From Herbiconiux solani NBRC 106740 (GTDB taxonomy: Bacteria > Actinomycetota > Actinomycetes > Actinomycetales > Microbacteriaceae), in NCBI RefSeq assembly GCF_001571005.1, contig NZ_BCST01000002.1, positions 372,001-436,000 on the forward strand: 64,000 bases of DNA, written 5' to 3'. The notes under the pieces were generated by a model. That model had not been told where the DNA came from. It did not search any database and saw only the letters and a program-made list of their open reading frames with translations. Made by a program: the position numbers and the translations under genes. Below, piece after piece: positions 41,261-51,174 of the stretch (the stretch's first letter is position 1; each line of letters opens with the position of its first letter).

Positions 41261-42733
41261 TCAGACCACCTCGGCGAAGAGGTCGGTCGACGACACCACG
41301 GGCCCGGAACTGACCGAGCGCCACGCCGCAGCGAGGGCGGCGACACCCCGCTCGAGTTCACCGGGCGAATACCCGAGCGGGATGCGCATGAACCGCTCGA
41401 GCGCGCCGTCGAGCCCGAAGCGCGGCCCGGCCGTGATCAGCAGCCCCTGCGCCCGGGAGGCCAGCGCGAGCTGACTGCTGAGCGGCGCCCCGAGGTTGAC
41501 CCAGGTCGAGAGCCCGCCGTGCACGCGCGGCACCTGCCAGTCGGGGAAGGTCTCCCCCAGCACCCGGATGAGCGTCTCCCGCCCCTCCCGCAGCTGCTCC
41601 GAGCGCAGCGCGAGCACCGGCTCGAAGTCGCGCAGGAGGTCGGCCACGATCAGCTGCTCGAGCACCGGGGTGCCGAGGTCGCCCGAGAACCGGGCCCCGG
41701 CGAGCTTGCGGATGATCGCGGGCGTGGCCCTCACCCAGCCCACCCGGAGCCCCGCCCACACGGTCTTGCCGACCGAGCCGATCAGCACCGCTGAATCCGC
41801 CGTGGCCGAGTCGCCGTAGGCCGCGAAGGGCAGGTACGACTCGGGCCGGTCGATGTCGAGCTCGCTCGTGGTCTCGTCGACGATCACGACCGTGCCGTGC
41901 CGGGCCGCATCCCGCAGCACCTGCTCGCGCAGCTCGGCGGGCATCGACTCCCCGGTCGGGTTGTGGAAGTCGGGCATCAGGTAGGCGATCGCCGGGCTCG
42001 TGCGGGCGAAGGACTGCGCGAGCTCGGCCGCATCCCACCCGTGCAGCCCGTCCGGCACGGCGCCACTCCCCCGGGCCGACACGGTCACCGGCACCAGCCG
42101 GGCGCCCGCGACCCGGAGCGCCTCGTAGGCGTGCGGGTAGCTCGGCAGCTCGACGACCGCCCGGTCGCCCCGGGCCATCACCGTCCGCGCGAGGAGGGCG
42201 ATCGCGTGCTGGGCGCCGATCGTGATCATCACCTGCTCGACGCTCGTGGGCAGGCCACGCTCGGTGTACCGGTCGGCCACCGCCTGCCGCAGGGCCAGGG
42301 AGCCGAAGGGATCGATCCCGGTGCCGCCGAGCTCGGCCGCCCAGTCGCCCATCACCCGCTCGGTCGCCGCATACAGCCCGGGGTAGGAGGGCATCGTGGC
42401 CTTGGTGAAGTCGATGTAGTCGCCCGTCGCGTCGTGCCCGGCGACGGGAGCCCGGCCCGGGAGCCGGGTGACGCTCCCCGATCCGCGGACGCTCCGGGTG
42501 TAGCCGGCGTCGCGCAGCTCGCGGTACGCGGCCGAGACCATCGTGCGGCTGACCCCGAGCGCCTGGGCGAGATCGCGCTCGGCGGGCAGGCGCGTGTCGG
42601 CGGCGATCCGGCCGTCGAGGATCAGCAGGCGGATGCGGTCGAAGAGGGCCAGGTAGGAGGGCCCGGTGGCCGTCACCCGCCAGTCTCCGAGCAGGGCGAT
42701 GAAAGCGCGGGTTCCGATTCGGGCGTCGACCAT
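41261..42733 (-). CDS. MocR-type regulator (GntR HTH fused to aminotransferase), YczR-like
   Basis: 490 residues. The N-terminal GntR winged helix (LFDRIRLLILDGRIAADTRLPAERDLAQALGVSRTMVSAAYREL) is joined to a fold-type I PLP domain with IAYLMPDFHNPTGESM, VVIVDETTSELDID and the Schiff-base Lys in VLIGSVGKTVWAGLRVGW. MocR proteins use PLP or amino-acid adducts as signals. It is divergent from a YczE-family membrane protein, the arrangement described for YczR/YczE pairs, with matching half-sites in between. Confidence 0.9.
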   Translation of the reverse strand: MVDARIGTRAFIALLGDWRVTATGPSYLALFDRIRLLILDGRIAADTRLPAERDLAQALGVSRTMVSAAYRELRDAGYTRSVRGSGSVTRLPGRAPVAGHDATGDYIDFTKATMPSYPGLYAATERVMGDWAAELGGTGIDPFGSLALRQAVADRYTERGLPTSVEQVMITIGAQHAIALLARTVMARGDRAVVELPSYPHAYEALRVAGARLVPVTVSARGSGAVPDGLHGWDAAELAQSFARTSPAIAYLMPDFHNPTGESMPAELREQVLRDAARHGTVVIVDETTSELDIDRPESYLPFAAYGDSATADSAVLIGSVGKTVWAGLRVGWVRATPAIIRKLAGARFSGDLGTPVLEQLIVADLLRDFEPVLALRSEQLREGRETLIRVLGETFPDWQVPRVHGGLSTWVNLGAPLSSQLALASRAQGLLITAGPRFGLDGALERFMRIPLGYSPGELERGVAALAAAWRSVSSGPVVSSTDLFAEVV

Positions 42734-42750
42734 GAATCCACCCTAGTCAT

Positions 42751-42786
42751 ATTGGCTTCTTGATACAGGTCCAATTCTGCAATTGG
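42751..42786. promoter_or_regulatory. MocR operator: three ATTGG/CCAAT half-sites
   Basis: ATTGG (42751-42755), CCAAT (42771-42775) and ATTGG (42782-42786) in the 61-bp divergent promoter. The last two form a palindrome CCAATT-CTGC-AATTGG (42771-42786). Combined direct and inverted half-sites fit known MocR binding patterns. Confidence 0.7.
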
Positions 42787-42794
42787 ATTGCTGC

Positions 42795-43538
<744 letters not shown>

Positions 43539-44149
43539 GCGACTCGGCGTCGACGATGTCGGCGACCGAACGGTGCGAGCCCTCCTCGCCGTAGGGCCCG
43601 GCGGCCGCCCGCCACCCCGCGGGCGTGACCCCGTACTGCTTGCCGAGCAGGGCCACGAAGATGCGCGCCTTCTGCGCCCCGAAGCCGGGCAAGCCTTCGA
43701 GTCGCTTCAGCAGCGTCTTCCCGTCGGGGTCGTCGCGGGTCCAGAGCGCGGCCGGATCCCCATCCCAGTCGTCGACGAGCGCGGCGCTGAGCGCCTGCAC
43801 CCGGGCGGCCATCGAGCCGGGGTACCGATGCACGGCGGGAGTCTCGCGGAAGACCTCGACCAGCGCCTCCGGGTCATACCCGGCGAGGTTCGCGGCGGTC
43901 AACGGCCCCGAGATGCGGTCGCGGATCTTCTTCGGCCCCTCGAACGCGGTCTCCATCGCGATCTGCTGGTCGAGCAGCATGCCCAGCAGCAGCGCGAACG
44001 GATCCTCCGTCAGCAGACGGTCGGCCTCGGCGTCCCCGGTGATCCACAAAGCACTCATGCCGACAATGTACGGGAAACCGGGGCGCGAAGCCCGAGGCGG
44101 ACGGGAGTGCCCATGGCCGCTCGGGGGTGCGGGGCGTACGGTGTGGCGC

Positions 44150-45049
44150 ATGAGCGACGCAGACCAGTTCGAGCCGGGCGATCCGGTGAAGCGCTACCCG
44201 AGGGTCGAGCCTCCGGTGCAGCACCAACCCGAGCCGGGTCTGCAGAGCAGGATGACCCCGGTTCCGGACCTGGGCGAGGAGAGCTACCGGGGGCTCGGCC
44301 GCCTGACCGGACGGCGGGCGCTGATCACGGGCGGGGACTCGGGCATCGGCGGCGCCGTCGCCATCGCCTTCGCCCGCGAGGGGGCGGACGTCGCGATCGC
44401 CTACCTGCCCGAGGAGGAGTCGGATGCGGCTCATGTGCTCGAGCAGGTGCGTGCCGCCGGGAGGACGGGCGTCGGACTGCCCTGCGACATCACCGACCCG
44501 GGCGCGTGTCGGCGCCTGGTCGCCGACGCCGTCGAGGCGCTGGGCGGCCTCGACGTGCTCGTCAACAACGCCGGGAAGCAACTCGCGGTCGACGACCTGG
44601 AAGACCTCGACGACGAGCAGTTCGAAGCCACGTTCCGCACCAACGTGTTCGCGAACTTCTGGATCACGAAGGCCGCCGTCCGGCACCTGCCGCCCGGTTC
44701 GGCGATCGTCAACACCGCGTCCCTCGAGGCCTACCAGCCGGCACCGGACCGCCTGGGCTACGCGGCGAGCAAAGCCGCGATCAACAACCTCTCCAAGGGG
44801 CTCGCGCAGCAGCTCGCCGGTCGCGGCATCCGGGTGAACGTGGTGGCCCCCGGGCCGACCTGGACCGCGCTGCAGGTCTCCGGTGGCGTCTCCGACGAGC
44901 AGATGGCCGCGTTCGACGACGAGAACACCTACAAGCGCGCCGGCCAGCCCGCCGAGATCGCCCCCGCGTACGTGTTCCTCGCCTCGGCGGAGGCGAGCTT
45001 CGTCTCCGGCGAGACCCTCAACGTGAACGGCGGCATGGTCACGCCGTAG
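44150..45049 (+). CDS. Short-chain dehydrogenase/reductase (YghA/YhdG-like)
   Basis: 299 residues from ATG 44150. A 50-residue N-terminal extension ending in MTPVPDLGEESYRGLGRLTGRRALITGGDSGIGGAVAIAFAREGADVAIAYLP is typical of the YghA/glucose-dehydrogenase-like SDR group. Visible are the cofactor motif GGDSGIGG, NNAG, the catalytic Ser (NTASLEAY) and YxxxK (YAASK). Substrate unknown; members reduce carbonyls in stress responses. Confidence 0.9.
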   Translation: MSDADQFEPGDPVKRYPRVEPPVQHQPEPGLQSRMTPVPDLGEESYRGLGRLTGRRALITGGDSGIGGAVAIAFAREGADVAIAYLPEEESDAAHVLEQVRAAGRTGVGLPCDITDPGACRRLVADAVEALGGLDVLVNNAGKQLAVDDLEDLDDEQFEATFRTNVFANFWITKAAVRHLPPGSAIVNTASLEAYQPAPDRLGYAASKAAINNLSKGLAQQLAGRGIRVNVVAPGPTWTALQVSGGVSDEQMAAFDDENTYKRAGQPAEIAPAYVFLASAEASFVSGETLNVNGGMVTP

Positions 45050-45093
45050 CGCGGCGCCGTGGGTGCCCGCGCCCGTCGCGACCGCACACTCCG

Positions 45094-46278
45094 TCAGGCC
45101 GGACGGTCGGCCGTCTCGGGGAACAGCTCTTCGATCCGCTCCGACCCGAAGATACGGTCGCCCGTGATGAGCGCGAGCCCCATCACGCCCGCGAACTCGC
45201 CGAGCTGCGAGACGGAGATCGTGAGGTTGCGGGTCGCCAGCGGCTGCGAGCGCTGGTAGACCCGCTCGCGCACCCCGGAGAGCAGCACCTCGTCGGAGTC
45301 CGACAGCCGGCCCGACACGATGATGCTCTCGGGGTTGAGGATGCTCACCAGGTCGGCGACCGCGTCACCGAGCACGCGGCCGGCCTGGCGGACAAGGCGC
45401 ACCGCATCCAGATTCCCCTGCCGGACGAGCGCGACGACCTCGCCGACGTCGGCCGCGTGCACGCCGAGCAGGGCCAGGTCGCGGATGATCGCCCAGCCGC
45501 CGGCGTACGCCTCGACGCAGCCGACGTTGCCGCAGCGGCACGGCAGCGGGTCGGCGGAGTCCGCGACCGCGGCCCGGGTGTGCCCGATGTCGCCCGCCGC
45601 GCCCTCGCTGCCCCGGATGATCTGGCCGTTGAAGACGAGACCCGAGCCGATCCCCGTGCCGACCTTGAGGCTGATCAGGTTGTCGTGCCGCCGGGGCCGC
45701 GCCTCGGCGACCGCGCGCGAGTTCGCGTCGTTCTCGACCACGACGGCGGCACCGTGATGGGAGAACCAGCCGGCGATGTCGAAGCCGTCCCAGCCGGTCA
45801 TGATCGGCGGGTTCACCACGCGCCCGGCCGCGAACTCGACGGGTCCGGGCACACCGATCCCGACACCCCAGACCGGCAGCCCCTCCGCCTCGGGCGAGGC
45901 GAGCAGCTCGGTGAAGCAGGCGTCGACCGCGCTGAGCACCGGCTCGGGGCCGTCCCACACGTCGATCGTGCGACGGCGGTGCGCGAGCGGCGTGCCGCCC
46001 AGGTCGCAGATCGCGGCGACGAATCCGGTGGCCCCGATGTCGGCGGTGAGCAGCACAGCCCGGCCGCGGTTGAGCGAGAAGCGGCTCGACGGCCGGCCCC
46101 CCGTCGACTCGGCGCCGCCGATCTCGCGGATCAGCCCGAACTCGTGCAGCGAGGTCAGCCGCTGGTTGACGGTCGACCGGGAGAGGCCGGAGAGATCGAT
46201 GACGTCGGTGCGGGAGAGTTCCCCGTATTCACGGAAGAGCGCCATGACCTCGCCGACGTGGGTTCGCACATCCTTCAC
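45094..46278 (-). CDS. ROK-family transcriptional repressor of the sugar operon
   Basis: 394 residues from a GTG. The N-terminal winged helix (MALFREYGELSRTDVIDLSGLSRSTVNQRL) is followed by a ROK sugar-kinase-like domain: ADIGATGFVAAICD, GVGIGVPGPVE, VENDANSRAVAEA, and the zinc site PCRCGNVGCVEAYAGG. ROK repressors release DNA on binding a sugar. It is divergent from a ribose-type ABC operon, and two matching operators lie over that operon's promoter. Confidence 0.92.
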   Translation of the reverse strand: MKDVRTHVGEVMALFREYGELSRTDVIDLSGLSRSTVNQRLTSLHEFGLIREIGGAESTGGRPSSRFSLNRGRAVLLTADIGATGFVAAICDLGGTPLAHRRRTIDVWDGPEPVLSAVDACFTELLASPEAEGLPVWGVGIGVPGPVEFAAGRVVNPPIMTGWDGFDIAGWFSHHGAAVVVENDANSRAVAEARPRRHDNLISLKVGTGIGSGLVFNGQIIRGSEGAAGDIGHTRAAVADSADPLPCRCGNVGCVEAYAGGWAIIRDLALLGVHAADVGEVVALVRQGNLDAVRLVRQAGRVLGDAVADLVSILNPESIIVSGRLSDSDEVLLSGVRERVYQRSQPLATRNLTISVSQLGEFAGVMGLALITGDRIFGSERIEELFPETADRPA

Positions 46279-46340
46279 TTTACGCAGAGCTCCATCGCCG
46301 TCGTCGTCGCTGATGCCTCATTGTAGACACACGTTGATCT

Positions 46341-46356
46341 AAAGTGTGCGGACTTT
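46341..46356. promoter_or_regulatory. ROK operator 1
   Basis: AAAGT-GTGCGG-ACTTT, a perfect 5-bp inverted repeat with 6-bp spacer, in the divergent region. It is 32 bp (three helical turns) from operator 2. Confidence 0.7.
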
Positions 46357-46359
46357 CGG

Positions 46360-46388
46360 TTGCAATTAGACAAAAGTGCGCGTAGTTT
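46360..46388 (+). promoter_or_regulatory. Promoter of the sugar operon with ROK operator 2
   Basis: TTGCAA (46360-46365), 17-bp spacer, TAGTTT (46383-46388) form a plausible housekeeping promoter. Operator 2, AAAGT-GCGCGT-AGTTT (46373-46388), has the same 16-bp layout as operator 1 and covers the -10 element, so binding would block polymerase. Confidence 0.65.
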
Positions 46389-46432
46389 CAGGTACGACGG
46401 CACGCAGTGGTGCCCCGACACCAAGGATCACA

Positions 46433-47494
46433 ATGTTCAGCAAAGACGCAACATGGATGCGCACCGCCCGCATCGCCGTACCCCTCGGAATCGCGGCCCT
46501 GGCTCTCGCCGGCTGCTCCGGAGGGGACACCGGATCCGGCTCCGGCTCGGGTTCCGGCTCGACCAAGGTCGCCGCGGTCATCAAGGGTCTGGACAACCCC
46601 TTCTTCCAGGCCATGGAGTCCGGCGTGCAGGGCGCGGCCGACACCGACGGCGTCGACGTCACCATCCAGGCCGCCTCCGACATCGGAGACACCACGGGCC
46701 AGGCCGACAAGCTGACCGCCCTCGCCGGCCAGGACTTCGGCTGCTTCGTCGTCAACCCGATCTCGGGCACCAACCTCGTGCAGGCCCTCGCCACCGTCGG
46801 CCAGGCCGGCAAGCCGATCGTCAACATCGACCAGCCGATCGACGCGGATGCGGCCTCCGCCGCGAACCTCGACATCGCGACCTACATCGGCACCGACAAC
46901 GAGGCCGCCGGCGGCAAGGCCGGCGACTTCGTCAAGGCGCAGGTGCCGGCCGGCTCCGAGGTCGCGATCATCGGCGGCATCGCCGGCGACGTGACCAGCG
47001 GCGCCCGGGTCGACGGATTCAAGGCCGCTGTCGGGAGCGACCTCAACGTCATCCAGGAGTCGGCCGCCGACTGGAAGCGCGAGCTCGCGCTGACCCAGGC
47101 CACCGACATCATCGCGGCCAACCCGAACATCAAGGCCTTCTTCGCCGCGAACGACGACATGGGCCTCGGCATCGTCAAGGCGATCGAGAACGCGGGCCTG
47201 ACCGGCACGATCACGGTCGTCTCCGTCGACGGCAACCAGGATGCGCTGGAGTCGGTCAAGGCCGGCGGCCTCACCGCGACCGTGGCGCAGTACCCCTACG
47301 CGATCGGCTCGCTCGGCCTCCAGGCCTGCGAGGTCGCGACCTCCGGCGGAACCCTGCCGAAGAACATCGAGTCGCCGACCGCCCTCGTGACGACGGCGGA
47401 GGCCGACCAGGCGATCGCCGCCTTCCCGCAGCCCTTCGCGCCGTTCGAGAACCCCCTCGAGTCGATGCTGCCCACCCCGGCCGCCTCGAACTAA
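46433..47494 (+). CDS. Ribose-family sugar-binding lipoprotein
   Basis: 353 residues from ATG 46433 with AAGGA 5 nt upstream. A lipobox (ALALAGC) is followed by a Ser/Gly spacer and a periplasmic-binding-protein type 1 (RbsB/FrcB) domain: VAAVIKGLDNPFFQAMESGVQGAA, then GCFVVNPISGTNLVQAL, IGGIAGDVTSGARVDGFKAA and FFAANDDMGLGIVKAIENAG. It feeds the permease and ATPase just downstream. The sugar is likely a ketohexose or related rare sugar, judged from the operon's epimerases. Confidence 0.92.
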   Translation: MFSKDATWMRTARIAVPLGIAALALAGCSGGDTGSGSGSGSGSTKVAAVIKGLDNPFFQAMESGVQGAADTDGVDVTIQAASDIGDTTGQADKLTALAGQDFGCFVVNPISGTNLVQALATVGQAGKPIVNIDQPIDADAASAANLDIATYIGTDNEAAGGKAGDFVKAQVPAGSEVAIIGGIAGDVTSGARVDGFKAAVGSDLNVIQESAADWKRELALTQATDIIAANPNIKAFFAANDDMGLGIVKAIENAGLTGTITVVSVDGNQDALESVKAGGLTATVAQYPYAIGSLGLQACEVATSGGTLPKNIESPTALVTTAEADQAIAAFPQPFAPFENPLESMLPTPAASN

Positions 47495-47516
47495 CCCTCG
47501 GCCCAACCCCCTCGGC

Positions 47517-47542
47517 GGGGGAGCCGGGTCATCCGCTCCCCC
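47517..47542. promoter_or_regulatory. Stem-loop between binding protein and permease
   Basis: GGGGGAGC / GCTCCCCC, a perfect 8-bp stem with a 10-nt loop, in the 78-bp gap. Such hairpins often stabilise the 5' part of the message or end some transcripts, giving more binding protein than permease. Confidence 0.6.
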
Positions 47543-47572
47543 GCCCCCGCCCTCAGTCAGAAACCGGCATCC

Positions 47573-48553
47573 ATGACAACGACAGAGCACACCCGCCCCG
47601 GGCCGCTCCAGACGATCGGCGCCCACGCCCGGCAGCTCAGCTTCTGGGCCGAGAACGCCGCCCCGATCGGCCTGGTGGCCCTGGTCATCGTCTTCTCGAT
47701 CCTCAGCCCCACCTTCCTCACCCTCGGCAACATCAAGGCCATGCTCGTGGCCGCGGCGATCCTCGTGATCCTCGCCATCGGGCAGACCTTCGTGATCACG
47801 ACCGGCGGCATCGACCTGTCGATCTCGGCGACCATGACCTTCGGCGCGATCGGTTTCGGCCTCGCCTTCTCGAACGGGTTCGGGTTCTGGCTGTCGGCCA
47901 TCATGGCGGTGGTCGCCGCCCTGATCATCGGCCTCATCAACGGCCTGCTGATCGCCAAGGGCAAGGTGACCGACTTCATCGCCACCCTCGGTACCCTCTC
48001 CGTGGCCACCGGTCTCGCGCTCATCGTCTCCGACGGCAAGCCCATCACCGTGTTCAGCCCCGAGCTGCTCACGCTGACCTCCGGCGCGATCGGCATCTTC
48101 GGGTTCCCGATCATCCTCGCCGCGGTCATCGCGGTGCTGGCCTGGTTCTTCATGTTCCGCACCCGGTTCGGTCTGCACGTGCAGGCGGTCGGTGGCAACG
48201 AGGAGAGCGCCGTGGCCAACGGCGTCAGCGCGGTCAAGATCCGGATGGCGGTCTACCTGATCTCCGCGGGTCTCGCCGGCATCGCGGCCCTGCTCCTGGT
48301 CGCCCGTGTCGGCGCCGCGGAACCCGCCATCAACACGCAGTTCCTGCTCAACTCGATCGCGGCCGTCGTGCTCGGCGGCGTGAGCCTGACCGGAGGCAAG
48401 GCCAAGATCGTCGGCCCGGTCATAGGCGCCCTGCTCCTCACCGCTCTCACGAACGGCCTGACGCTGCTCGGCGTCTCGCAGTTCTACCAGCCGCTCGCCG
48501 TCGGACTCGTCGTGGTCCTGGCCGCCCTACTCACGAGGTTCCAGAAGAAATGA
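47573..48553 (+). CDS. Ribose/fructose-type ABC permease (RbsC/FrcC family)
   Basis: 326 residues, eight to ten membrane helices. FVITTGGIDLSISATMTFGA and LLIAKGKVTDFIATLGTLSVATGLALI are core motifs of the BPD_transp_2 (RbsC/AraH/FrcC) family, and VLGGVSLTGGKAKIVGPVIGALLL is its C-terminal block. It forms the channel as a homodimer. Its stop overlaps the ATG of the ATPase. Confidence 0.93.
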   Translation: MTTTEHTRPGPLQTIGAHARQLSFWAENAAPIGLVALVIVFSILSPTFLTLGNIKAMLVAAAILVILAIGQTFVITTGGIDLSISATMTFGAIGFGLAFSNGFGFWLSAIMAVVAALIIGLINGLLIAKGKVTDFIATLGTLSVATGLALIVSDGKPITVFSPELLTLTSGAIGIFGFPIILAAVIAVLAWFFMFRTRFGLHVQAVGGNEESAVANGVSAVKIRMAVYLISAGLAGIAALLLVARVGAAEPAINTQFLLNSIAAVVLGGVSLTGGKAKIVGPVIGALLLTALTNGLTLLGVSQFYQPLAVGLVVVLAALLTRFQKK

Positions 48554-49353
48554 CCGACACCTACAACACCCCGCCCGAGGGCTCCCCGCACACCGGCCGC
48601 ACCCAGGCGCGCGACTTCATCCTGCAGGCCACCGACATCAAGAAGTCCTTCGGCGGCGTGCACGCCCTGAAGGGCGCGTCGATGACCATGCGCCGCGGCG
48701 AGATCACCGCGCTGATCGGCGACAACGGCGCCGGTAAGTCGACCATGGTGCGCTGCCTCTCCGGCATCCACCGCCCCGACTCGGGCACGATCGTGCTCGA
48801 CGGCAAGACCGTGACGTTCGAGAACCCGGTCGCCGCGATCAAGCAGGGCATCGAGACCGTGCAGCAGAACCTGGCGCTGGTGGAGGATCTGACCGTGTGG
48901 CAGAACTTCTTCCTCGGCCGCGAGAAGACGCACGGCTTCGGGCCCTTCCGTACGCTGGACCGCAAGCTGATGAAGAGCACGGCCGGTGACCTGTTGAAGA
49001 ACCTCGCCGTGAACGTGCCGCCGGTCACGAGCCGGGTCCGGCGCCTCTCCGGCGGTCAGCGGCAGGCGGTCGCGATCGCCCGCGCCGCCGGCTGGGGCTC
49101 GAAGATCGTGATCATGGACGAGCCGACCGCCGCCCTGGGCGTGCAGGAGACCGCGCGCGTCGAGGGCGTCATCAACTCGCTCCGCGACTCCGGGGTCGCC
49201 GTGCTCCTGATCAGCCACAACTTCGACCAGGTCATGCGTCTGTCGGACCACGTCTGGGTGATGCGGGCGGGCATGGCCGTCGCCGAGCGGCGCACGGCCG
49301 AGACCAGCGGCGACGAGCTCGTGGCCCTGATCACCGGCGCCAGGGCGGCCTGA
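48550..49353 (+). CDS. Sugar ABC transporter ATPase, single-domain (FrcA type)
   Basis: 267 residues, one nucleotide-binding domain rather than the two of RbsA, as in FrcA. Walker A GDNGAGKST, Q-loop QQNLALVEDLTVWQNFFLGRE, signature LSGGQRQAVAIARA, Walker B VIMDEPTAALG and the switch His (LLISHNFDQV) are all present. It energises sugar uptake with the neighbouring permease. Confidence 0.93.
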   Translation: MTDTYNTPPEGSPHTGRTQARDFILQATDIKKSFGGVHALKGASMTMRRGEITALIGDNGAGKSTMVRCLSGIHRPDSGTIVLDGKTVTFENPVAAIKQGIETVQQNLALVEDLTVWQNFFLGREKTHGFGPFRTLDRKLMKSTAGDLLKNLAVNVPPVTSRVRRLSGGQRQAVAIARAAGWGSKIVIMDEPTAALGVQETARVEGVINSLRDSGVAVLLISHNFDQVMRLSDHVWVMRAGMAVAERRTAETSGDELVALITGARAA

Positions 49354-49355
49354 CC

Positions 49356-50291
49356 GTGTCGTTCGACCTCCGCATCCCGTTCCACCGGGCGGCGGCCGAT
49401 TCGGTGATGCCGCTCGGCATCCACGCCGGGCTGTGGGTGGCCGACTGGTCGCCCGCCTCGGCGAGATCCGCCATCGAGGGCAGTGCCGCCGCGGGCTACC
49501 AGCTGATCGAGATCCCGGTCCCGGATGCGGCCGACTCGCTCTCCCCCCAGGAGACCGTGCGCCTCCTGGAGGACACGGGGCTGGACGCCGTCGTCTCCCT
49601 CGCCCTCGACGCCGGCTCCGACATCAACACCGTCGACCCGGAGCTCTCCGCCCGGGGCGAGGCACGCCTGCGCCGCGCGGTCGAGTTCGCCGAAGCGATC
49701 GGGGCGAACTACGTCGGCGGCGTGACCTACTCGGCGATGACCAAGTACGCGCAGCCGGCCACCGAGGCGAGCCGCGAGAACTCCCTGGCCGTGCTCGCAC
49801 GGGTCGCCGAGGTCGCTCGTCAGTCCGATGTCCGGATCGGCCTCGAGTACGTCAACCGCTACGAGAGCAACCTGCTCAACACCGCCGCCCAGACGGCCGC
49901 GTTCATCGACCGGCTCGCCGCGCGCGGTGCCGACAACGTGCTGCTGCACATCGACACCTACCACGCCAACAGCGAGGAGCTCTCGTTGCCGGCCGCGGTC
50001 GAGGATGCCGGTGCCCGGCTCGGCTACCTGCATCTCTCGGAGAGCCATCGGGGCCGGATCGGCACCGGGACGCTCGACTGGGCCGGCCTCGTCAATGCCC
50101 TGGCCGGGAGCGGGTACCGCGGTCCGCTCACCGTCGAGTCGTTCTCTCCGGCGGTGGTCTCCCCGGCCACCCGCGACCAGATCGGCGCCTGGCGCACGCT
50201 CTGGAGCGACCCGGCCGAGGTCGCCGCCGACTCGGCACGCTTCCTGGGGGCGCAGCTCGCCGCATCCACTCTTCTCGCACCTACTACCTGA
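49356..50291 (+). CDS. Sugar isomerase/epimerase, TIM barrel (AP endonuclease 2 family), copy 1
   Basis: 311 residues from GTG, 2 bp after the ATPase stop. A xylose-isomerase-like TIM barrel: LGIHAGLWVADWS, IGLEYVNRYESNLLNTA (catalytic Glu), HIDTYHAN and HLSESHRGRIGTG (metal and substrate residues), and LTVESFSPAV (second catalytic Glu). This matches the D-tagatose/D-psicose 3-epimerase and L-ribulose 3-epimerase family. It is related to the next gene product, especially in the Glu, His and Asp motifs. Confidence 0.88.
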   Translation: MSFDLRIPFHRAAADSVMPLGIHAGLWVADWSPASARSAIEGSAAAGYQLIEIPVPDAADSLSPQETVRLLEDTGLDAVVSLALDAGSDINTVDPELSARGEARLRRAVEFAEAIGANYVGGVTYSAMTKYAQPATEASRENSLAVLARVAEVARQSDVRIGLEYVNRYESNLLNTAAQTAAFIDRLAARGADNVLLHIDTYHANSEELSLPAAVEDAGARLGYLHLSESHRGRIGTGTLDWAGLVNALAGSGYRGPLTVESFSPAVVSPATRDQIGAWRTLWSDPAEVAADSARFLGAQLAASTLLAPTT

Positions 50292-50301
50292 AGGACATGA
50301 C

Positions 50302-51174
50302 ATGACCACCAACCAGCTCGGAGTCCACGCCCTCGTCTTCTCGGGAGGAACGACTCCCGCCGAGGTCGACTACATCATCGCCGAGACCAAGAAGGCCGGT
50401 TTCGACCTGCTCGAGCTCTCGCTGCATGACTCGGCCAACCTCGACGTGCCGGCCGCCCGCGCCGCCCTGGAGGCCGCCGGCCTCGGGGTCGTCTGCTCGC
50501 GCGGACTGGCCTTCTCGGCCGACGTCTCGAGCGACGACCCCGAGGTCGTGGCCCGCGGCGCGAAGCTGCTGCACGACTCGCTCGCGATCACGAACGGCCT
50601 CGGCGGCACCCACTTCACGGGCGCCCTCTACAGCGCCCTCGGCAAGTACGGTCACGCCCTCTCGGCCGCCGGTCGCGCCAACGTCGTCGCCGTGCTGAAA
50701 GACCTGGCCGGCGAGGCAGAGGGTCTCGGGATGACGCTGGGCCTGGAGATCTGCAATCGTTACGAGACGAACGTGATCAACACCGCGGCGGACGCCCTGC
50801 GGCTGGCCGACGACATCGGCCACGACAACGTGCTGATCCATCTCGACACCTATCACATGAACATCGAGGAGGACGATCTGGTGCGACCCGTGCATCTCGT
50901 CGGCGACCGCCTGGGCTACGTGCACATCGGCGAGAACCACCGCGGCTACCTCGGCTCGGGGCACCTCGACTTCGGTTCGTTCTTCCACGCCCTCTCCGAC
51001 ATCTCCTACGAGGGGCCGATCACCTTCGAGTCGTTCTCGTCGGCCGTGGTCTCGCCGACGCTCTCGAACGACCTGGCGATCTGGCGCAACCTCTGGAACG
51101 ACGGGCCGGCGCTGGCGGCGCACTCGAAGAAGTACCTCGACACGATCATCGAGGGAACCCGTGCCACGCTCTGA
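50302..51174 (+). CDS. Ketose 3-epimerase, TIM barrel, copy 2
   Basis: 290 residues from ATG 50302 with AAGGA upstream. The family motifs are clearer than in copy 1: LGVHALVFSGG, LGLEICNRYETNVINTAADALRLADDIGHDNVLIHLDTYHMNIEE, GYVHIGENHRGYLGSGHLDF and ITFESFSSAVV. Length and motifs match D-tagatose 3-epimerase-like enzymes (about 290), which interconvert ketohexoses at C3. The kinase gene starts inside its end. Confidence 0.9.
   Translation: MTTNQLGVHALVFSGGTTPAEVDYIIAETKKAGFDLLELSLHDSANLDVPAARAALEAAGLGVVCSRGLAFSADVSSDDPEVVARGAKLLHDSLAITNGLGGTHFTGALYSALGKYGHALSAAGRANVVAVLKDLAGEAEGLGMTLGLEICNRYETNVINTAADALRLADDIGHDNVLIHLDTYHMNIEEDDLVRPVHLVGDRLGYVHIGENHRGYLGSGHLDFGSFFHALSDISYEGPITFESFSSAVVSPTLSNDLAIWRNLWNDGPALAAHSKKYLDTIIEGTRATL

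Noticed and set aside
43573-46326. Very long plus-strand open frame over HhH-GPD, SDR and ROK genes
   Set aside because: Composition typical of antisense to GC-rich genes; overlaps three confident genes.
46360-49353. Open frame starting before the sugar-binding protein and ending with the ATPase
   Set aside because: Only the last 267 codons are a real protein (the ATPase from 48550); the rest is out of frame with the binding protein and permease.
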